Origin: Bacteroidota bacterium
GTDB lineage: Bacteria; Bacteroidota; Ignavibacteria; SZUA-365
Assembly: GCA_014860565.1 (NCBI GenBank)
Contig: JACZJN010000010.1
Span: forward strand, 1-38,874
DNA length: 38,874 nucleotides
Direction: 5' to 3'
In this document: positions 24,724 to 33,533 of the stretch, piece by piece
Numbering within the stretch: position 1 is the stretch's first letter
How the letters are laid out: each line of letters begins with the position of its first letter
Notes under the pieces: generated by a model
Databases searched by the model: none
What the model saw: only the letters and a program-made list of their open reading frames with translations
What the model was told of the DNA's origin: nothing
Position numbers and translations under genes: made by a program

Positions 24724-26538
24724 TCAGCGGACGGTGATCACCGTTGTCTGGCGCACACCGTCGGCATCAAGACGGCAGATATAGCTGCCGGCCTCGACGG
24801 GCCTTCCGCGCCAGTTCGATCGATCCCAATCAACGGCATATTCGCCTTTCGGCATCCAGCGGTCAACGAGCGTCTGAACCAGTTCTCCATTGGTGGTATA
24901 GATTTCCAGGATGCCCCAGCAGTCCTTCACCACGTCGACCTTGATCTTTGTCGGATGCGTGGACTGACTCGGATTGAGGTCGCGAAGCAGTGCACTCACC
25001 GAGCCGTCGCTCTTGCCGATATTGTAGTCAGCCATGACAGGTCGGTCGAAAAAGTCCATTGCCAACACCGGCTGGTGCTGAGCGAATTCGGACGTGTTGC
25101 CCTTGTCGTCGATGAGCAGGGCAACGACACTGTCCCCGGATTCAAGAAGCCCATTGGTTGAGAAGAGCCAGACGCCTTCGGCATCGGGCGATGCCGTACC
25201 GAGGTAGATCGGCGCCTGACATTTCTTCAGTGAGCCCGAATGACATTTATAGAGTTCGACCGTGAGCAGATCGTCCTTGCCCCGAACTTCAACGCTGCCG
25301 CGTACCGTTGCCACGCCCTTGCCATATTCGGCCTCGAGTATCGAGGGGGCAGCCAACTGCTGGTTGGGCGTCGCGTCAGAGGACTCGGATCTTGTGGAAA
25401 CCTCTTCGCCAAGATCAATGCCGAGACCCGCATTCGCGAATATTGCATTCTGTGAGATGCGATTACCATCGGCATTTGAGGCCGCTCCGGCATACTCCTC
25501 TACATACACGCCGTTCCGTCCGTTGGCTGCGATCGTATTTCCGGAAATGGTATTGTTCGACGCAAAGCCGCCGACGTACTCATATTCCGCGCCACCGATA
25601 TTGATGCCGTTGAGTGTGTTGCCCATCGGCTTGTTGTCCAGGCTTATACCGATCACATTCTTTCTGATGATATTGTGGTGGGCCTGTGCGTTTCGCGTCT
25701 CGTCGCCGACGAGATGCATGCCGTCACTGCCGTTGCCTCCCACCAGATTCCCTGAGATCGTATTGCCGTAGCAGCCGCCGTAGAGCAGAATGCCATCGCG
25801 GCTGTTTCCGACCGCCGCATCGCCGGTACGTGTCACACCGATACGATTGCCGCTCAGCGTGTTGCCGAACACGCGTCCTCCCATGCAGTCGGCAAGGAGA
25901 ATGCCGTCGCCATTGTTGCCGGAGACGATGTTTCCGAACAGCAGGTTGTCATGCGCAAGGCCGGGTGAATGCTGAATGCTGATAATGCTGATACCCGCCC
26001 AGTGACTGGTTCGCGTTCCCGTTCCGTTCGGCCGCGTCGTCATGCCATCGGCGTCGAGTCCGACGATGCAATGGCGCACGATATTTTTGATCGTCCCCTG
26101 CAGGATTGCCTGCAGACGGATCCCGTCCTCGGCAAAGCTGTTGATGATCATCCCCTGCACGCGGTTGAACGACGAGAGAATCCAGATTCCCGGTGCATCG
26201 CCTGCGTTGCGGCCGTCGAGCACGATCTGGAGGTGCAGTGTGCTGGGGGGATTGCTGCCGATGCCGCTTCCGGGTTGTGACAGTCCGTCAATAATGACGC
26301 CCGCGGGATCGGTAAGCGGCGGGAGTGGTGAATCGGGCATGATGACATGGGGTCCGTCACCGGGGATTTCAAAGGTGATGACGTCCGGACCGGCCGAGGC
26401 GTTGGCCTGGAGCAGCGCCCAGCGGAGGGAATGTGCGCCGGCATCGGCGGTGCTGCGAACGACGTAGCTTCCCGCAAGCAACTGCTGCGCGGATAGCAGC
26501 AGCAGGAGGAGCATGGAAGAAATGAAATTGCGTACCAT
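24724..26538 (-). CDS. Secreted parallel beta-helix protein with T9SS-type C-terminus
   Basis: 604 residues. The signal peptide is about residues 1-22 (SMLLLLLLSAQQLLAG). VVRSTADAGAHSLRWALLQA opens a right-handed parallel beta-helix, as in NosD/CSLREA-type surface proteins. Repeated coils such as NTISGNLVGGNGSDGMHL, GNTLSGNRIGV and NTISGNTIAANGRNGVYV run to about residue 400. A beta-sandwich region (about 400-500) precedes an end of FlgD/T9SS type: WGILEIYTTNGELVQTL, then GEYAVDWDRSNWRG and AGSYICRLDADG. This C-terminal domain normally targets the cell surface through T9SS. The ligand or polysaccharide substrate is unknown, and no lyase residues were identified. Confidence 0.8.
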   Translation of the reverse strand: MVRNFISSMLLLLLLSAQQLLAGSYVVRSTADAGAHSLRWALLQANASAGPDVITFEIPGDGPHVIMPDSPLPPLTDPAGVIIDGLSQPGSGIGSNPPSTLHLQIVLDGRNAGDAPGIWILSSFNRVQGMIINSFAEDGIRLQAILQGTIKNIVRHCIVGLDADGMTTRPNGTGTRTSHWAGISIISIQHSPGLAHDNLLFGNIVSGNNGDGILLADCMGGRVFGNTLSGNRIGVTRTGDAAVGNSRDGILLYGGCYGNTISGNLVGGNGSDGMHLVGDETRNAQAHHNIIRKNVIGISLDNKPMGNTLNGINIGGAEYEYVGGFASNNTISGNTIAANGRNGVYVEEYAGAASNADGNRISQNAIFANAGLGIDLGEEVSTRSESSDATPNQQLAAPSILEAEYGKGVATVRGSVEVRGKDDLLTVELYKCHSGSLKKCQAPIYLGTASPDAEGVWLFSTNGLLESGDSVVALLIDDKGNTSEFAQHQPVLAMDFFDRPVMADYNIGKSDGSVSALLRDLNPSQSTHPTKIKVDVVKDCWGILEIYTTNGELVQTLVDRWMPKGEYAVDWDRSNWRGRPVEAGSYICRLDADGVRQTTVITVR

Positions 26539-26845
26539 TGGAGCACTCTATATAAATGTTTTTGAATGTTGGAAATTCTCTCTTGCCGCGGTTTGCTATT
26601 CCACCTTCCGAGGTGGTCGACGATGAGAAACCCACTGGGCCGTCATCGAAGTGAAACCTGGTCTGAATCGACACAACGCACTGATGATTCTTCATCAGGA
26701 CATTGCCAAGTGAGAATGGAGGTGAGAGGTGTGTCCAATCTAACCTCTTTTTTGTAAAAGTCAAGAGGAAAACGCAATTTTATCTGGATTTAGTATGAAA
26801 ACGCTTCCCCGAAAATTGTGATGCCGAGGGGAGCGGTAACCCTTT
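26539..26845. other. Divergent intergenic region with small hairpins
   Basis: Contains CCACCT-TCCG-AGGTGG (26601-26616) and AGAGGT...ACCTCT followed by TTTTT (26725-26753), which could be a weak terminator. A 63-codon plus-strand frame here (26566-26757) has no ribosome site or recognisable sequence, so I do not call it. Confidence 0.35.
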
Positions 26846-26875
26846 TTGCTGAAAAGTGTCACATCTACGTAGTAT
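26846..26875 (+). promoter_or_regulatory. Putative promoter of the beta-barrel gene pair
   Basis: TTGCTG (26846-26851), 18-base spacer, TAGTAT (26870-26875) running into TTTTGG, 24 bases before the GTG start. Confidence 0.35.
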
Positions 26876-26898
26876 TTTGGGATCAAAGACGGGTCCAT

Positions 26899-27606
26899 GT
26901 GAAGAATCTCACTCTCATCTTGACAATTCTGCCGATGCTGCTCCCCAGCCTGAACCTGGAAGCGCAGCCGAGCATTCCGTTTCGGGCAGGTCTGCAGGTC
27001 GGCATGGCAGCCGAACGCAGCAGCTACACATGGATGGGGAGCGGCGATGCGAAAACGACGCTTGACGTGGAAGCGCAGCAAAACGGATTTCTTGGGCTCA
27101 CCTTCGATTTCGTGCTGTCGGGACAATTGCTTCTGGAATTCGGCCCTCATTACGGACAGCGCAATGTCCCCATCGCCACACTCCAGCGCCTCGGAGGGGT
27201 GAATTTCACTCTCCGTCAGGATCCTGTCGATTATCTCGGCATTCCTGTCATCCTCAAGGTACTTCCGTTTGTTGACGGACTCGTCCTTCCCTATTTCGGA
27301 GCAGGCATGGAGTTCGGCATGAACTTGTCGTCCCTGCATGTGAGCATCGATGAGTTCCGCATTGCAGAAGAACCGCCGTTCTCCCGCACCATCTCCCGCA
27401 CCCGCAATCTCAACCAGCTCTACAGCTCGGTGCTTGCCGAAGCCGGGATCGACATCCATGCGTCAGCGGACTGGTCCGTGTTGCTCGGGGTACGCTATTC
27501 ACAGGAACTTACCCCGCTGCTCGAAGATCCGCTGCTGACCTGGGAAACGCCTCATAACTGGAAGGTGCGCTTCGCGGTGCTGTACACCTTCGGGGAGGGA
27601 CTGTGA
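26899..27606 (+). CDS. Outer-membrane beta-barrel protein, first of a pair
   Basis: 235 residues from GTG 26899, chosen because it places a signal peptide at the N-terminus (VKNLTLILTILPMLLPSLNL, cleavage after LEAQ). Upstream in-frame codons encode a non-coding-like sequence. The mature part alternates polar and hydrophobic residues and has aromatic girdles (PFRAGLQVGMAAERSSY, LGLTFDFVLSGQLLLEFG, VLPYFGAGMEFGMNL, WSVLLGVRYSQEL, WKVRFAVLYTFGEGL), as in PorT-like small barrels of Bacteroidota. The stop overlaps the next start (GTGA). Its role is not known; such barrels may be structural or transport-related. Confidence 0.65.
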   Translation: MKNLTLILTILPMLLPSLNLEAQPSIPFRAGLQVGMAAERSSYTWMGSGDAKTTLDVEAQQNGFLGLTFDFVLSGQLLLEFGPHYGQRNVPIATLQRLGGVNFTLRQDPVDYLGIPVILKVLPFVDGLVLPYFGAGMEFGMNLSSLHVSIDEFRIAEEPPFSRTISRTRNLNQLYSSVLAEAGIDIHASADWSVLLGVRYSQELTPLLEDPLLTWETPHNWKVRFAVLYTFGEGL

Positions 27607-28289
27607 GACGCGTGACCACGCTGCTCTGCACCGCGGTACTGCTGTTGTCAGCCGCCGTGTCGGCGCGGGCGCAGCAAACCAATGATGCACCCGCGATGCG
27701 GATCGGATTGCACGGGGGTGTGCAGACCAGTCTCTTTCGGTACAGCGTTTTCCCGTATGAAGGCGAATTCCAGTCGACTGTCGAACAGAGTACTGTCGCG
27801 GGAATTACGCTCGGACTGCCGATCGACGCCTCGTTTCAGTTGCAGGTGGATATCGCATGGTGGTCGCAGCCCTGGTCGGCGTTCCACGACGGTGATCCGA
27901 AAATCGAGATAGAACGGCGGAACCGGGCGCTCGTCGAGTTTCCGGTCTTGCTTCAGTACCGTTTCATCACGCTGCCTGTGCCATTGTATATCGCCGCGGG
28001 TCCGGTAGTGTCTCTCGTGAGCGATGGGGAGAAATCCTACTCCGTCAGTTATACCGGGTTTTCCGAGCGTGAAGGCTGGCGCACCTCCCGGCGCGACTAC
28101 CATGAAGAAACGCTGCATCTCGCCGTGGCCGGAGAAGTGGGGATAGAAATGCCGTTCAGTGCGTCCCTTTCGATGCAGATGGCCGTTCGACTTACCCAAC
28201 CGCTCGGAAAATCGGTGTCGACGCAGGACTTTACTCTCAGGGAACTTTCGGTCTGGCGCGCACGCATCGGATTTCTTTACACGCTGTGA
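27603..28289 (+). CDS. Outer-membrane beta-barrel protein, second of a pair
   Basis: 228 residues from GTG 27603, which overlaps the previous TGA by four bases (coupled translation likely). The signal peptide RVTTLLCTAVLLLSAAVSAR is cleaved after ARAQ. Strand-like amphipathic segments follow (MRIGLHGGVQTSLFRYSV, SFQLQVDIAWWSQPW, LVEFPVLLQYRFI, YIAAGPVVSLV, LHLAVAGEVGIEM, LSMQMAVRLTQPLG, WRARIGFLYTL), ending in the hydrophobic/aromatic pattern of an outer-membrane barrel. It resembles its neighbour in layout. The specific function is unknown. Confidence 0.68.
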   Translation: MRRVTTLLCTAVLLLSAAVSARAQQTNDAPAMRIGLHGGVQTSLFRYSVFPYEGEFQSTVEQSTVAGITLGLPIDASFQLQVDIAWWSQPWSAFHDGDPKIEIERRNRALVEFPVLLQYRFITLPVPLYIAAGPVVSLVSDGEKSYSVSYTGFSEREGWRTSRRDYHEETLHLAVAGEVGIEMPFSASLSMQMAVRLTQPLGKSVSTQDFTLRELSVWRARIGFLYTL

Positions 28290-28355
28290 TTGCGAAGCGG
28301 CGCCCTTTTTTCTTATTTTAGGGTACAATTCATCCGAATTAATACGGTACGGTGC

Positions 28356-29561
28356 ATGTCGCGTTCGCCGCTAGATATCCTTACTCGTCTGGTCACAAAA
28401 CCAGCCCGTCTGGTGTGCGGAATCATGTCCGGTACCTCGGTCGATGCCGTCGATGTCGCACTCGTACGTCTGAAGGGCAGCGGTCCGTCGCTTGAGGTCG
28501 AGCAGATTCACTTTGCGGAGACGCTGTATGCCGAAGAACTGCAGCAGCGCATCTTCAATAACTGCGAAGTCGCTTCAAGCAATATCAATGATATCTGTCT
28601 GCTGCATACCGCGATCACGCATGTCTATGCGGATGCCGTACGCGCGACCTGTCGGGAATGCGATATTGCGTTGGAGGAAGTGGACCTGATAGGAATGCAC
28701 GGACAGACGCTGCGCCATCTCCCAGAGGCCGTTCATATCGCAGGACACGACATCTGTTCGACCCTTCAAATCGGGAGTGGTCCGACGCTTTCCACGCTTC
28801 TGCGCATTCCCGTCGTGTATGACTTCCGCGCAGGGGACATGGCGCTGGGCGGACAGGGTGCGCCACTTGTTCCCTACGTCGATCACCTTCTCTTTCAATC
28901 CGAAGCCGAGGATCGCGTGCTCCTCAACATCGGCGGCATTGCGAATCTGACCTTGCTTCCCCGTGGTGGCGGCATCTCGGATGCACTTGCGTTTGATACG
29001 GGCCCCGGAAACATGCTCGTCGATGCCTTGATGCGGAAGTACTACGGACGAGAATTTGATGAAGACGGCGTCGTGGCAAGCTCGGGCACGGTCAATAGCG
29101 ATCTGCTCTCCTGGATGCTGCAGCATCCGTTCTTCAGGCAGAATCCTCCGAAGTCCACCGGCAGAGAGAGTTTCGGGGAGGATTATCTCGATGATCTGCT
29201 CAACATCGCTCGCGAGCTTTCCGTGCTCGACATTTCCGACATCGTCGCAACGGTGAGTGAGTGTACCGTACGCAGCATCAGCATGCAGCTGCGCGCCCTG
29301 CTGCCCTCGCCGTATCGCTTCCGGCTGCTTCTCAGCGGCGGCGGTGCGCGCAACCATTTTTTCACCGATGGTCTGCGTTATTCATTCCCCGAGGCCACAG
29401 TGGAAAGCACGTCCGCCTTCGGCGTCGCCCCCGAATCGAAAGAAGCATTGGCCTTTGCGGTGCTTGCCAACGAGTGGCTCGTGGGCAATGCCGCCAATCT
29501 CCCCGCCGCCACTGGGGCAAAACGCGCGGCTCTCCTTGGCGCATTGGCCATACCTGCGTAA
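28356..29561 (+). CDS. anmK: Anhydro-N-acetylmuramic acid kinase
   Basis: 401 residues. AnmK opens and phosphorylates 1,6-anhydro-MurNAc in peptidoglycan recycling, giving MurNAc-6-phosphate. Visible motifs are GIMSGTSVDAVDVALVR (phosphate-1 region), GMHGQTLRHLP, FRAGDMALGGQGAPLVPYVD, LLNIGGIANLTLLP, AFDTGPGNMLVDALM and LSGGGARN (adenosine region), in the family order and spacing. The ATG at 28356 is chosen because upstream in-frame codons lack a ribosome site and family homologues start shortly before GIMSGTS. A partner etherase (MurQ) is not in this window. It lies downstream of the barrel pair but separated by 66 bases, so it may have its own promoter (TACAAT at 28324). Confidence 0.93.
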   Translation: MSRSPLDILTRLVTKPARLVCGIMSGTSVDAVDVALVRLKGSGPSLEVEQIHFAETLYAEELQQRIFNNCEVASSNINDICLLHTAITHVYADAVRATCRECDIALEEVDLIGMHGQTLRHLPEAVHIAGHDICSTLQIGSGPTLSTLLRIPVVYDFRAGDMALGGQGAPLVPYVDHLLFQSEAEDRVLLNIGGIANLTLLPRGGGISDALAFDTGPGNMLVDALMRKYYGREFDEDGVVASSGTVNSDLLSWMLQHPFFRQNPPKSTGRESFGEDYLDDLLNIARELSVLDISDIVATVSECTVRSISMQLRALLPSPYRFRLLLSGGGARNHFFTDGLRYSFPEATVESTSAFGVAPESKEALAFAVLANEWLVGNAANLPAATGAKRAALLGALAIPA

Positions 29562-29736
29562 TTGAGCTGTTTTCGCATAATTGTTAGGATGTCGTGAGAG
29601 TTCACTGTTCCCACCCCCTCACACCCCTCCTGATCTTAAAGTTTTACATTAAAATTTTAAAAAGTTAACCATCTCTATTGCAATCGGTTGCGGCATTTCT
29701 TTAATTTACCACTTAAAGGAATTAAGGCCGTTCATC
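29562..29736. other. AT-rich gap after anmK; no gene seen
   Basis: Contains homopolymer-rich sequence (TTTTACATTAAAATTTTAAA) upstream of the nrdJ promoter, which could act as an UP-like element. No terminator hairpin for anmK was identified. Confidence 0.35.
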
Positions 29737-29765
29737 TTGACATGAAACTGGGCAAGGTGTATATT
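29737..29765 (+). promoter_or_regulatory. Strong promoter of nrdJ
   Basis: Perfect -35 TTGACA (29737-29742), 17-base spacer, -10 TATATT (29760-29765). Transcription would start near 29772, about 207 bases before the nrdJ ATG. Confidence 0.7.
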
Positions 29766-29771
29766 CAAACC

Positions 29772-29978
29772 CACATTTCGGTGGCGCTTTCCGCGTTCGT
29801 TTACCGTAAATTCTGTAACGGACAATCCCCCGGCCTGCATGACGCGGGGGTGGGAAGTTACGCGCCAAGAGTTCTGTCAATTCGTTGTATATTAAAGACT
29901 TAGGATCCCCCTTTTACAGTTGCTGTGAAGGGGATTGTCATCTCCACTATCACAGATCGAAAAAAAAGATACCGCCAG
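29772..29978 (+). promoter_or_regulatory. Long structured nrdJ leader, candidate cis-regulatory RNA
   Basis: The inferred 5' leader contains CCCCCG/CGGGGG (29827-29832 with 29845-29850) followed by GGTGGGAAG. It ends with a larger hairpin (29905-29935: ATCCCC...ACAG, loop TTG, CTGT...GGGGAT) 43 bases before the start. GGTGGGAAG resembles a conserved block of cobalamin riboswitches, and the downstream enzyme uses B12. However, no B12-box (AGTCAGGA..CCTGCC) or GCCACTG is present, so it is not a standard member. It could be a degenerate or different regulatory RNA, or merely a long leader. Confidence 0.4.
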
Positions 29979-32900
29979 ATGAAAATTTCGCGTCAATTTA
30001 CCCGTCCCGGTCAGAGTGCTTACGATAGTTTCGAATACACGAAGCGCTCGTCCGTCCTCCGCAACCCCGATGGCAGCGTTGTGTTCGAGCTGCATGATAT
30101 TGAAGTGCCGGCGCATTGGTCGCAGATGGCGACCGATATCCTGGCGCAGAAATATTTCCGAAAAGCCGGGGTTCCTCTGATGAACGAAGATGGGACGCAG
30201 CGGGTGAATGAACTCGGTGAACCCCTCTTTGGCGGTGAGACGAGCATCCGTCAGGTCGTGCATCGCATGGTCGGCTGCTGGCGTGATTGGGGCGAGAAAA
30301 ACGGGTATTTCGATACCGTGGAAGATGCACAGAACTACTATGATGAAATGGCGTACACGCTGCTGCGTCAGATGGCCGCGCCGAATTCCCCGCAGTGGTT
30401 CAATACCGGACTCCATTTCGCCTATGGCATCACCGGGAATTCGCAGGGACATTTCTATGCCGACCCCGAGACCGGCGAAGTGGTGGCTTCGGAGGATGCG
30501 TACAGTCGTCCCCAACCGCATGCCTGCTTCATCCAGTCCGTCGAAGACGATCTGGTCAACGAAGGCGGCATTTTCGATCTGGTCACGCGCGAGGCGCGCA
30601 TCTTCAAATACGGTTCCGGTACGGGCAGTAATTTCAGCAGCCTGCGCGGCCGCAATGAGCGCCTTTCGGGTGGCGGCATTTCCTCCGGGCTCATGTCCTT
30701 CCTGAAAATCAACGACCGCGCCGCCGGCGCCATCAAATCGGGCGGCACCACGCGCCGCGCCGCGAAAATGGTTGTGCTCAACGTCGATCATCCGGATATC
30801 GAGGATTTCGTGCGTTGGAAAGTGCGTGAAGAAGAAAAGGTCGCGGCATTAGTCACGGGCAGCCAGATAAACAAGCTGCATCTCAACCGCATCATGAAGG
30901 CTGCCACCAAGGGTGATTCGGTCGATTACACTAAAAACAAGGAACTCCAGCTGGCGATCATCCAGGCCCGCCGCGTGGGTGTGCGCGAAAATTATATCTT
31001 TCGTGCGCTTCAACTGGTCGAGCAGGGCGTCACCGAGTTCGATATCGATGAATTCGACACGCATTACGAATCCGAAGCATACAACACGGTCAGCGGACAG
31101 AATTCGAATAACACGGTCCGCGTCACCAATCCCTTCCTCGAAGGCGTGGAGAACGACGGCAACTGGTCGTTGACCTTCCGTACTACCGGGGAAGTCGCCA
31201 AGACACTGCGCGCCCGCGATCTGTGGGACGAGATCTGCTACGCCGCATGGGCCTCGGCCGACCCCGGGATTCAGTACGATACGACCATCAATGAGTGGCA
31301 TACCTGCCCGGTCGACGGACGCATCAACGCCTCGAATCCGTGCTCCGAATACATGTTCCTCGACGACACCGCCTGCAACCTGGCGTCCTTCAATCTGAAA
31401 TACTTCTGGGATGACGCAAAGCACGAATTCCGCGTCGAGGATTTCCGTCACGCGGTGCGGTTGTGGACGATCACGCTTGAGATCTCCGTGCTGATGGCGC
31501 AATTCCCGAGCAAAGCCGTCGCGCTGAAGAGCTACCAGTTCCGCACGCTCGGTCTCGGATACGCAAATCTCGGCTCCCTGCTGATGGTCGCGGGTGTGCC
31601 GTACGACAGCGATAAGGGACGTTCCGTCGCCGCCGGAATCACCGCCGTGATGACGGGCGAATCATACGCGACATCGGCGGAAATGGCGCGCGATCTCGGC
31701 GCATTTCCCCGTTACGAATCCAACCGCGATCACATGCTGCGCGTGATCCGCAATCATCGCCGGGCTGCCTGGAGCGCCGCGGAAAATGAATATGAAGGCT
31801 TGACCATCACGCCGCTGATCCTCGACGAACAGCTGTGTCCGTCCAATCTGACGCGCGCCGCGCGGGAGAGCTGGGACAGGGCGCTGCATCTCGGCGAGCA
31901 GCACGGTTTCCGCAACGCGCAGGTGTCGGTGCTCGCACCCACCGGCACGATCGGTCTCGTGATGGACTGCGACACCACCGGCATCGAACCCGATTTCGCC
32001 ATCGTCAAATTCAAGAAGCTCGCAGGTGGCGGATATTTCAAGATCGTCAATCAGTCCGTGCCCAAGGCGCTCGAATTCCTCGGCTACACGCGCGAACAGA
32101 TCGAAGACATCGAGAAATACATCAAGGGCCACGGTACCCTGGCCGGATGTCCCGACATCAATCGCGACGCACTCATCGAAAAGGGCTTCTCCGGCGACGC
32201 GATAGAGAAAATCGAAAAGCAGCTCGACACTGTGTTCGAACTGCGCATGGCATTCAACAAATGGGTACTCGGCGAAGCGTTCTGCAAACGCCTTGGTTTC
32301 TCCGATGAGCAGCTCGCGGATCCGAACTTCGATATGCTCAAGTCCCTCGGGTTCACCAGCGAACAGATCGAACGGGCGAACGAATACGTCTGCGGTACGA
32401 TGATGATCGAGGGCGCTCCGCTGGTGCGCAAGACCGATCTTCCGGTGTTCGACACCGCGAATAAATGTGGCAAGCGCGGACAGCGCTACATCGCGTACGA
32501 AGGGCACATTCGCATGATGGCCGCGGTGCAGCCGTTCATTTCCGGCGCGATCTCGAAAACGATCAACATGCCCGCGGATGCCACGATCGAGGACGTCAAG
32601 CGCGCCTACACGCTGTCGTGGAAACTGATGCTCAAGGCCAATGCGATCTACCGCGACGGCAGCAAGCTTTCGCAGCCGCTCAACACGATCAGCGATCCCG
32701 AAGCAGCCGCGCTGGCCGAGATGGGCGACGAGTTTGATTTCAACGAGCAGATCGGTCCGAAGGAAGTGCAGGAGAAAATCATCGCACGCGCCGCCGAGCG
32801 CCGGAAACTTCCCGCCAAGCGGCACGGGTTCGTGCGTGAGGCGGTCGTGGGCGGACATAAGGTATTCCTCCGCACCGGCGAGTACGATGACGGCGCTCTT

Positions 32901-33431
32901 GGTGAAATCTTCATCGATATGTACAAGGAAGGCGCTTCGTTCAAGGGGCTGCTCAACTGCTTCGCCGTGTTGGCCTCGAAAGCACTGCAGTACGGCGTAC
33001 CGCTCGAAGAACTGGTGGACTCCTTCACCTTCACGCGTTTCGAACCGGCGGGAGTGGTGATCGGCCACGAAGCCATCAAGAACGCCACGTCGATTCTCGA
33101 TTATGTCTTCCGCGTTCTGGGCTACGAATATCTCGGTCGCACCGATTTTGTTCATGTAAAGTCGGTGGACGAAACCACCGAACAGCCGCTCGCCAGCTTC
33201 AATACACCTCCGACACTGACCCGCAAACGGGAGAACGGCGACGGGACGGCGCGTCCCGAACCCGTGCTCGCGGAGAAAAAAGTGACGCGCATGGACAGTG
33301 AATCAATTCTCGTCGCGCGCGCGCAGGGCTACACCGGTGAAATGTGCGGGTCCTGTGGCTCCTCCCGCGTCAAGCGCAACGGCGCCTGCACGGTCTGCGA
33401 AGACTGCGGCACCACGAGCGGCTGCTCCTGA
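29979..33431 (+). CDS. nrdJ: Adenosylcobalamin-dependent (class II) ribonucleotide reductase
   Basis: 1150 residues. The enzyme reduces ribonucleotides to deoxyribonucleotides with a cobalamin-generated thiyl radical and needs no oxygen. The N-terminus [20 protein letters not shown] matches family starts; an upstream GTG (29925) falls inside the leader hairpin and is rejected. Key regions are [49 protein letters not shown] (active-site Cys region), [20 protein letters not shown] and an HhH-like insertion (about residues 690-760). The Cys-rich C-terminus CGSCGSS...CTVCEDCG...GCS shuttles electrons from thioredoxin. It stands alone with its own promoter and terminator. Confidence 0.95.
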   Translation: MKISRQFTRPGQSAYDSFEYTKRSSVLRNPDGSVVFELHDIEVPAHWSQMATDILAQKYFRKAGVPLMNEDGTQRVNELGEPLFGGETSIRQVVHRMVGCWRDWGEKNGYFDTVEDAQNYYDEMAYTLLRQMAAPNSPQWFNTGLHFAYGITGNSQGHFYADPETGEVVASEDAYSRPQPHACFIQSVEDDLVNEGGIFDLVTREARIFKYGSGTGSNFSSLRGRNERLSGGGISSGLMSFLKINDRAAGAIKSGGTTRRAAKMVVLNVDHPDIEDFVRWKVREEEKVAALVTGSQINKLHLNRIMKAATKGDSVDYTKNKELQLAIIQARRVGVRENYIFRALQLVEQGVTEFDIDEFDTHYESEAYNTVSGQNSNNTVRVTNPFLEGVENDGNWSLTFRTTGEVAKTLRARDLWDEICYAAWASADPGIQYDTTINEWHTCPVDGRINASNPCSEYMFLDDTACNLASFNLKYFWDDAKHEFRVEDFRHAVRLWTITLEISVLMAQFPSKAVALKSYQFRTLGLGYANLGSLLMVAGVPYDSDKGRSVAAGITAVMTGESYATSAEMARDLGAFPRYESNRDHMLRVIRNHRRAAWSAAENEYEGLTITPLILDEQLCPSNLTRAARESWDRALHLGEQHGFRNAQVSVLAPTGTIGLVMDCDTTGIEPDFAIVKFKKLAGGGYFKIVNQSVPKALEFLGYTREQIEDIEKYIKGHGTLAGCPDINRDALIEKGFSGDAIEKIEKQLDTVFELRMAFNKWVLGEAFCKRLGFSDEQLADPNFDMLKSLGFTSEQIERANEYVCGTMMIEGAPLVRKTDLPVFDTANKCGKRGQRYIAYEGHIRMMAAVQPFISGAISKTINMPADATIEDVKRAYTLSWKLMLKANAIYRDGSKLSQPLNTISDPEAAALAEMGDEFDFNEQIGPKEVQEKIIARAAERRKLPAKRHGFVREAVVGGHKVFLRTGEYDDGALGEIFIDMYKEGASFKGLLNCFAVLASKALQYGVPLEELVDSFTFTRFEPAGVVIGHEAIKNATSILDYVFRVLGYEYLGRTDFVHVKSVDETTEQPLASFNTPPTLTRKRENGDGTARPEPVLAEKKVTRMDSESILVARAQGYTGEMCGSCGSSRVKRNGACTVCEDCGTTSGCS

Positions 33432-33456
33432 TTATTCGGTACTGACTTTGCGACGA

Positions 33457-33495
33457 CAGGCGATGGAGGATACTTCATCGCCTGTTTCTTTTTTT
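33457..33495 (+). terminator. Rho-independent terminator of nrdJ
   Basis: CAGGCGATG (33457-33465) pairs perfectly with CATCGCCTG (33476-33484), loop of ten, then TTTCTTTTTTT. Confidence 0.9.
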
Positions 33496-33533
33496 GTAGA
33501 TTACCGAACCCCGCCATCAGAAAACGGTGTGCC

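Noticed and set aside
29688-29903. Small 71-codon plus-strand gene upstream of nrdJ
   Set aside because: It overlaps the strong promoter and the leader, lacks a ribosome site and resembles nothing.
29772-29978. Standard cobalamin riboswitch
   Set aside because: GGTGGGAAG is present but the B12 box and GCCACTG block, the most conserved parts, are not, so I call only an unclassified leader.
29925-29978. GTG start for nrdJ
   Set aside because: It lies within the leader hairpin and adds 18 residues not seen in the family; MKISRQFT at 29979 fits homologues.
31662-33155. Open frame of 497 codons on the minus strand
   Set aside because: Antisense to nrdJ; shadow frame.
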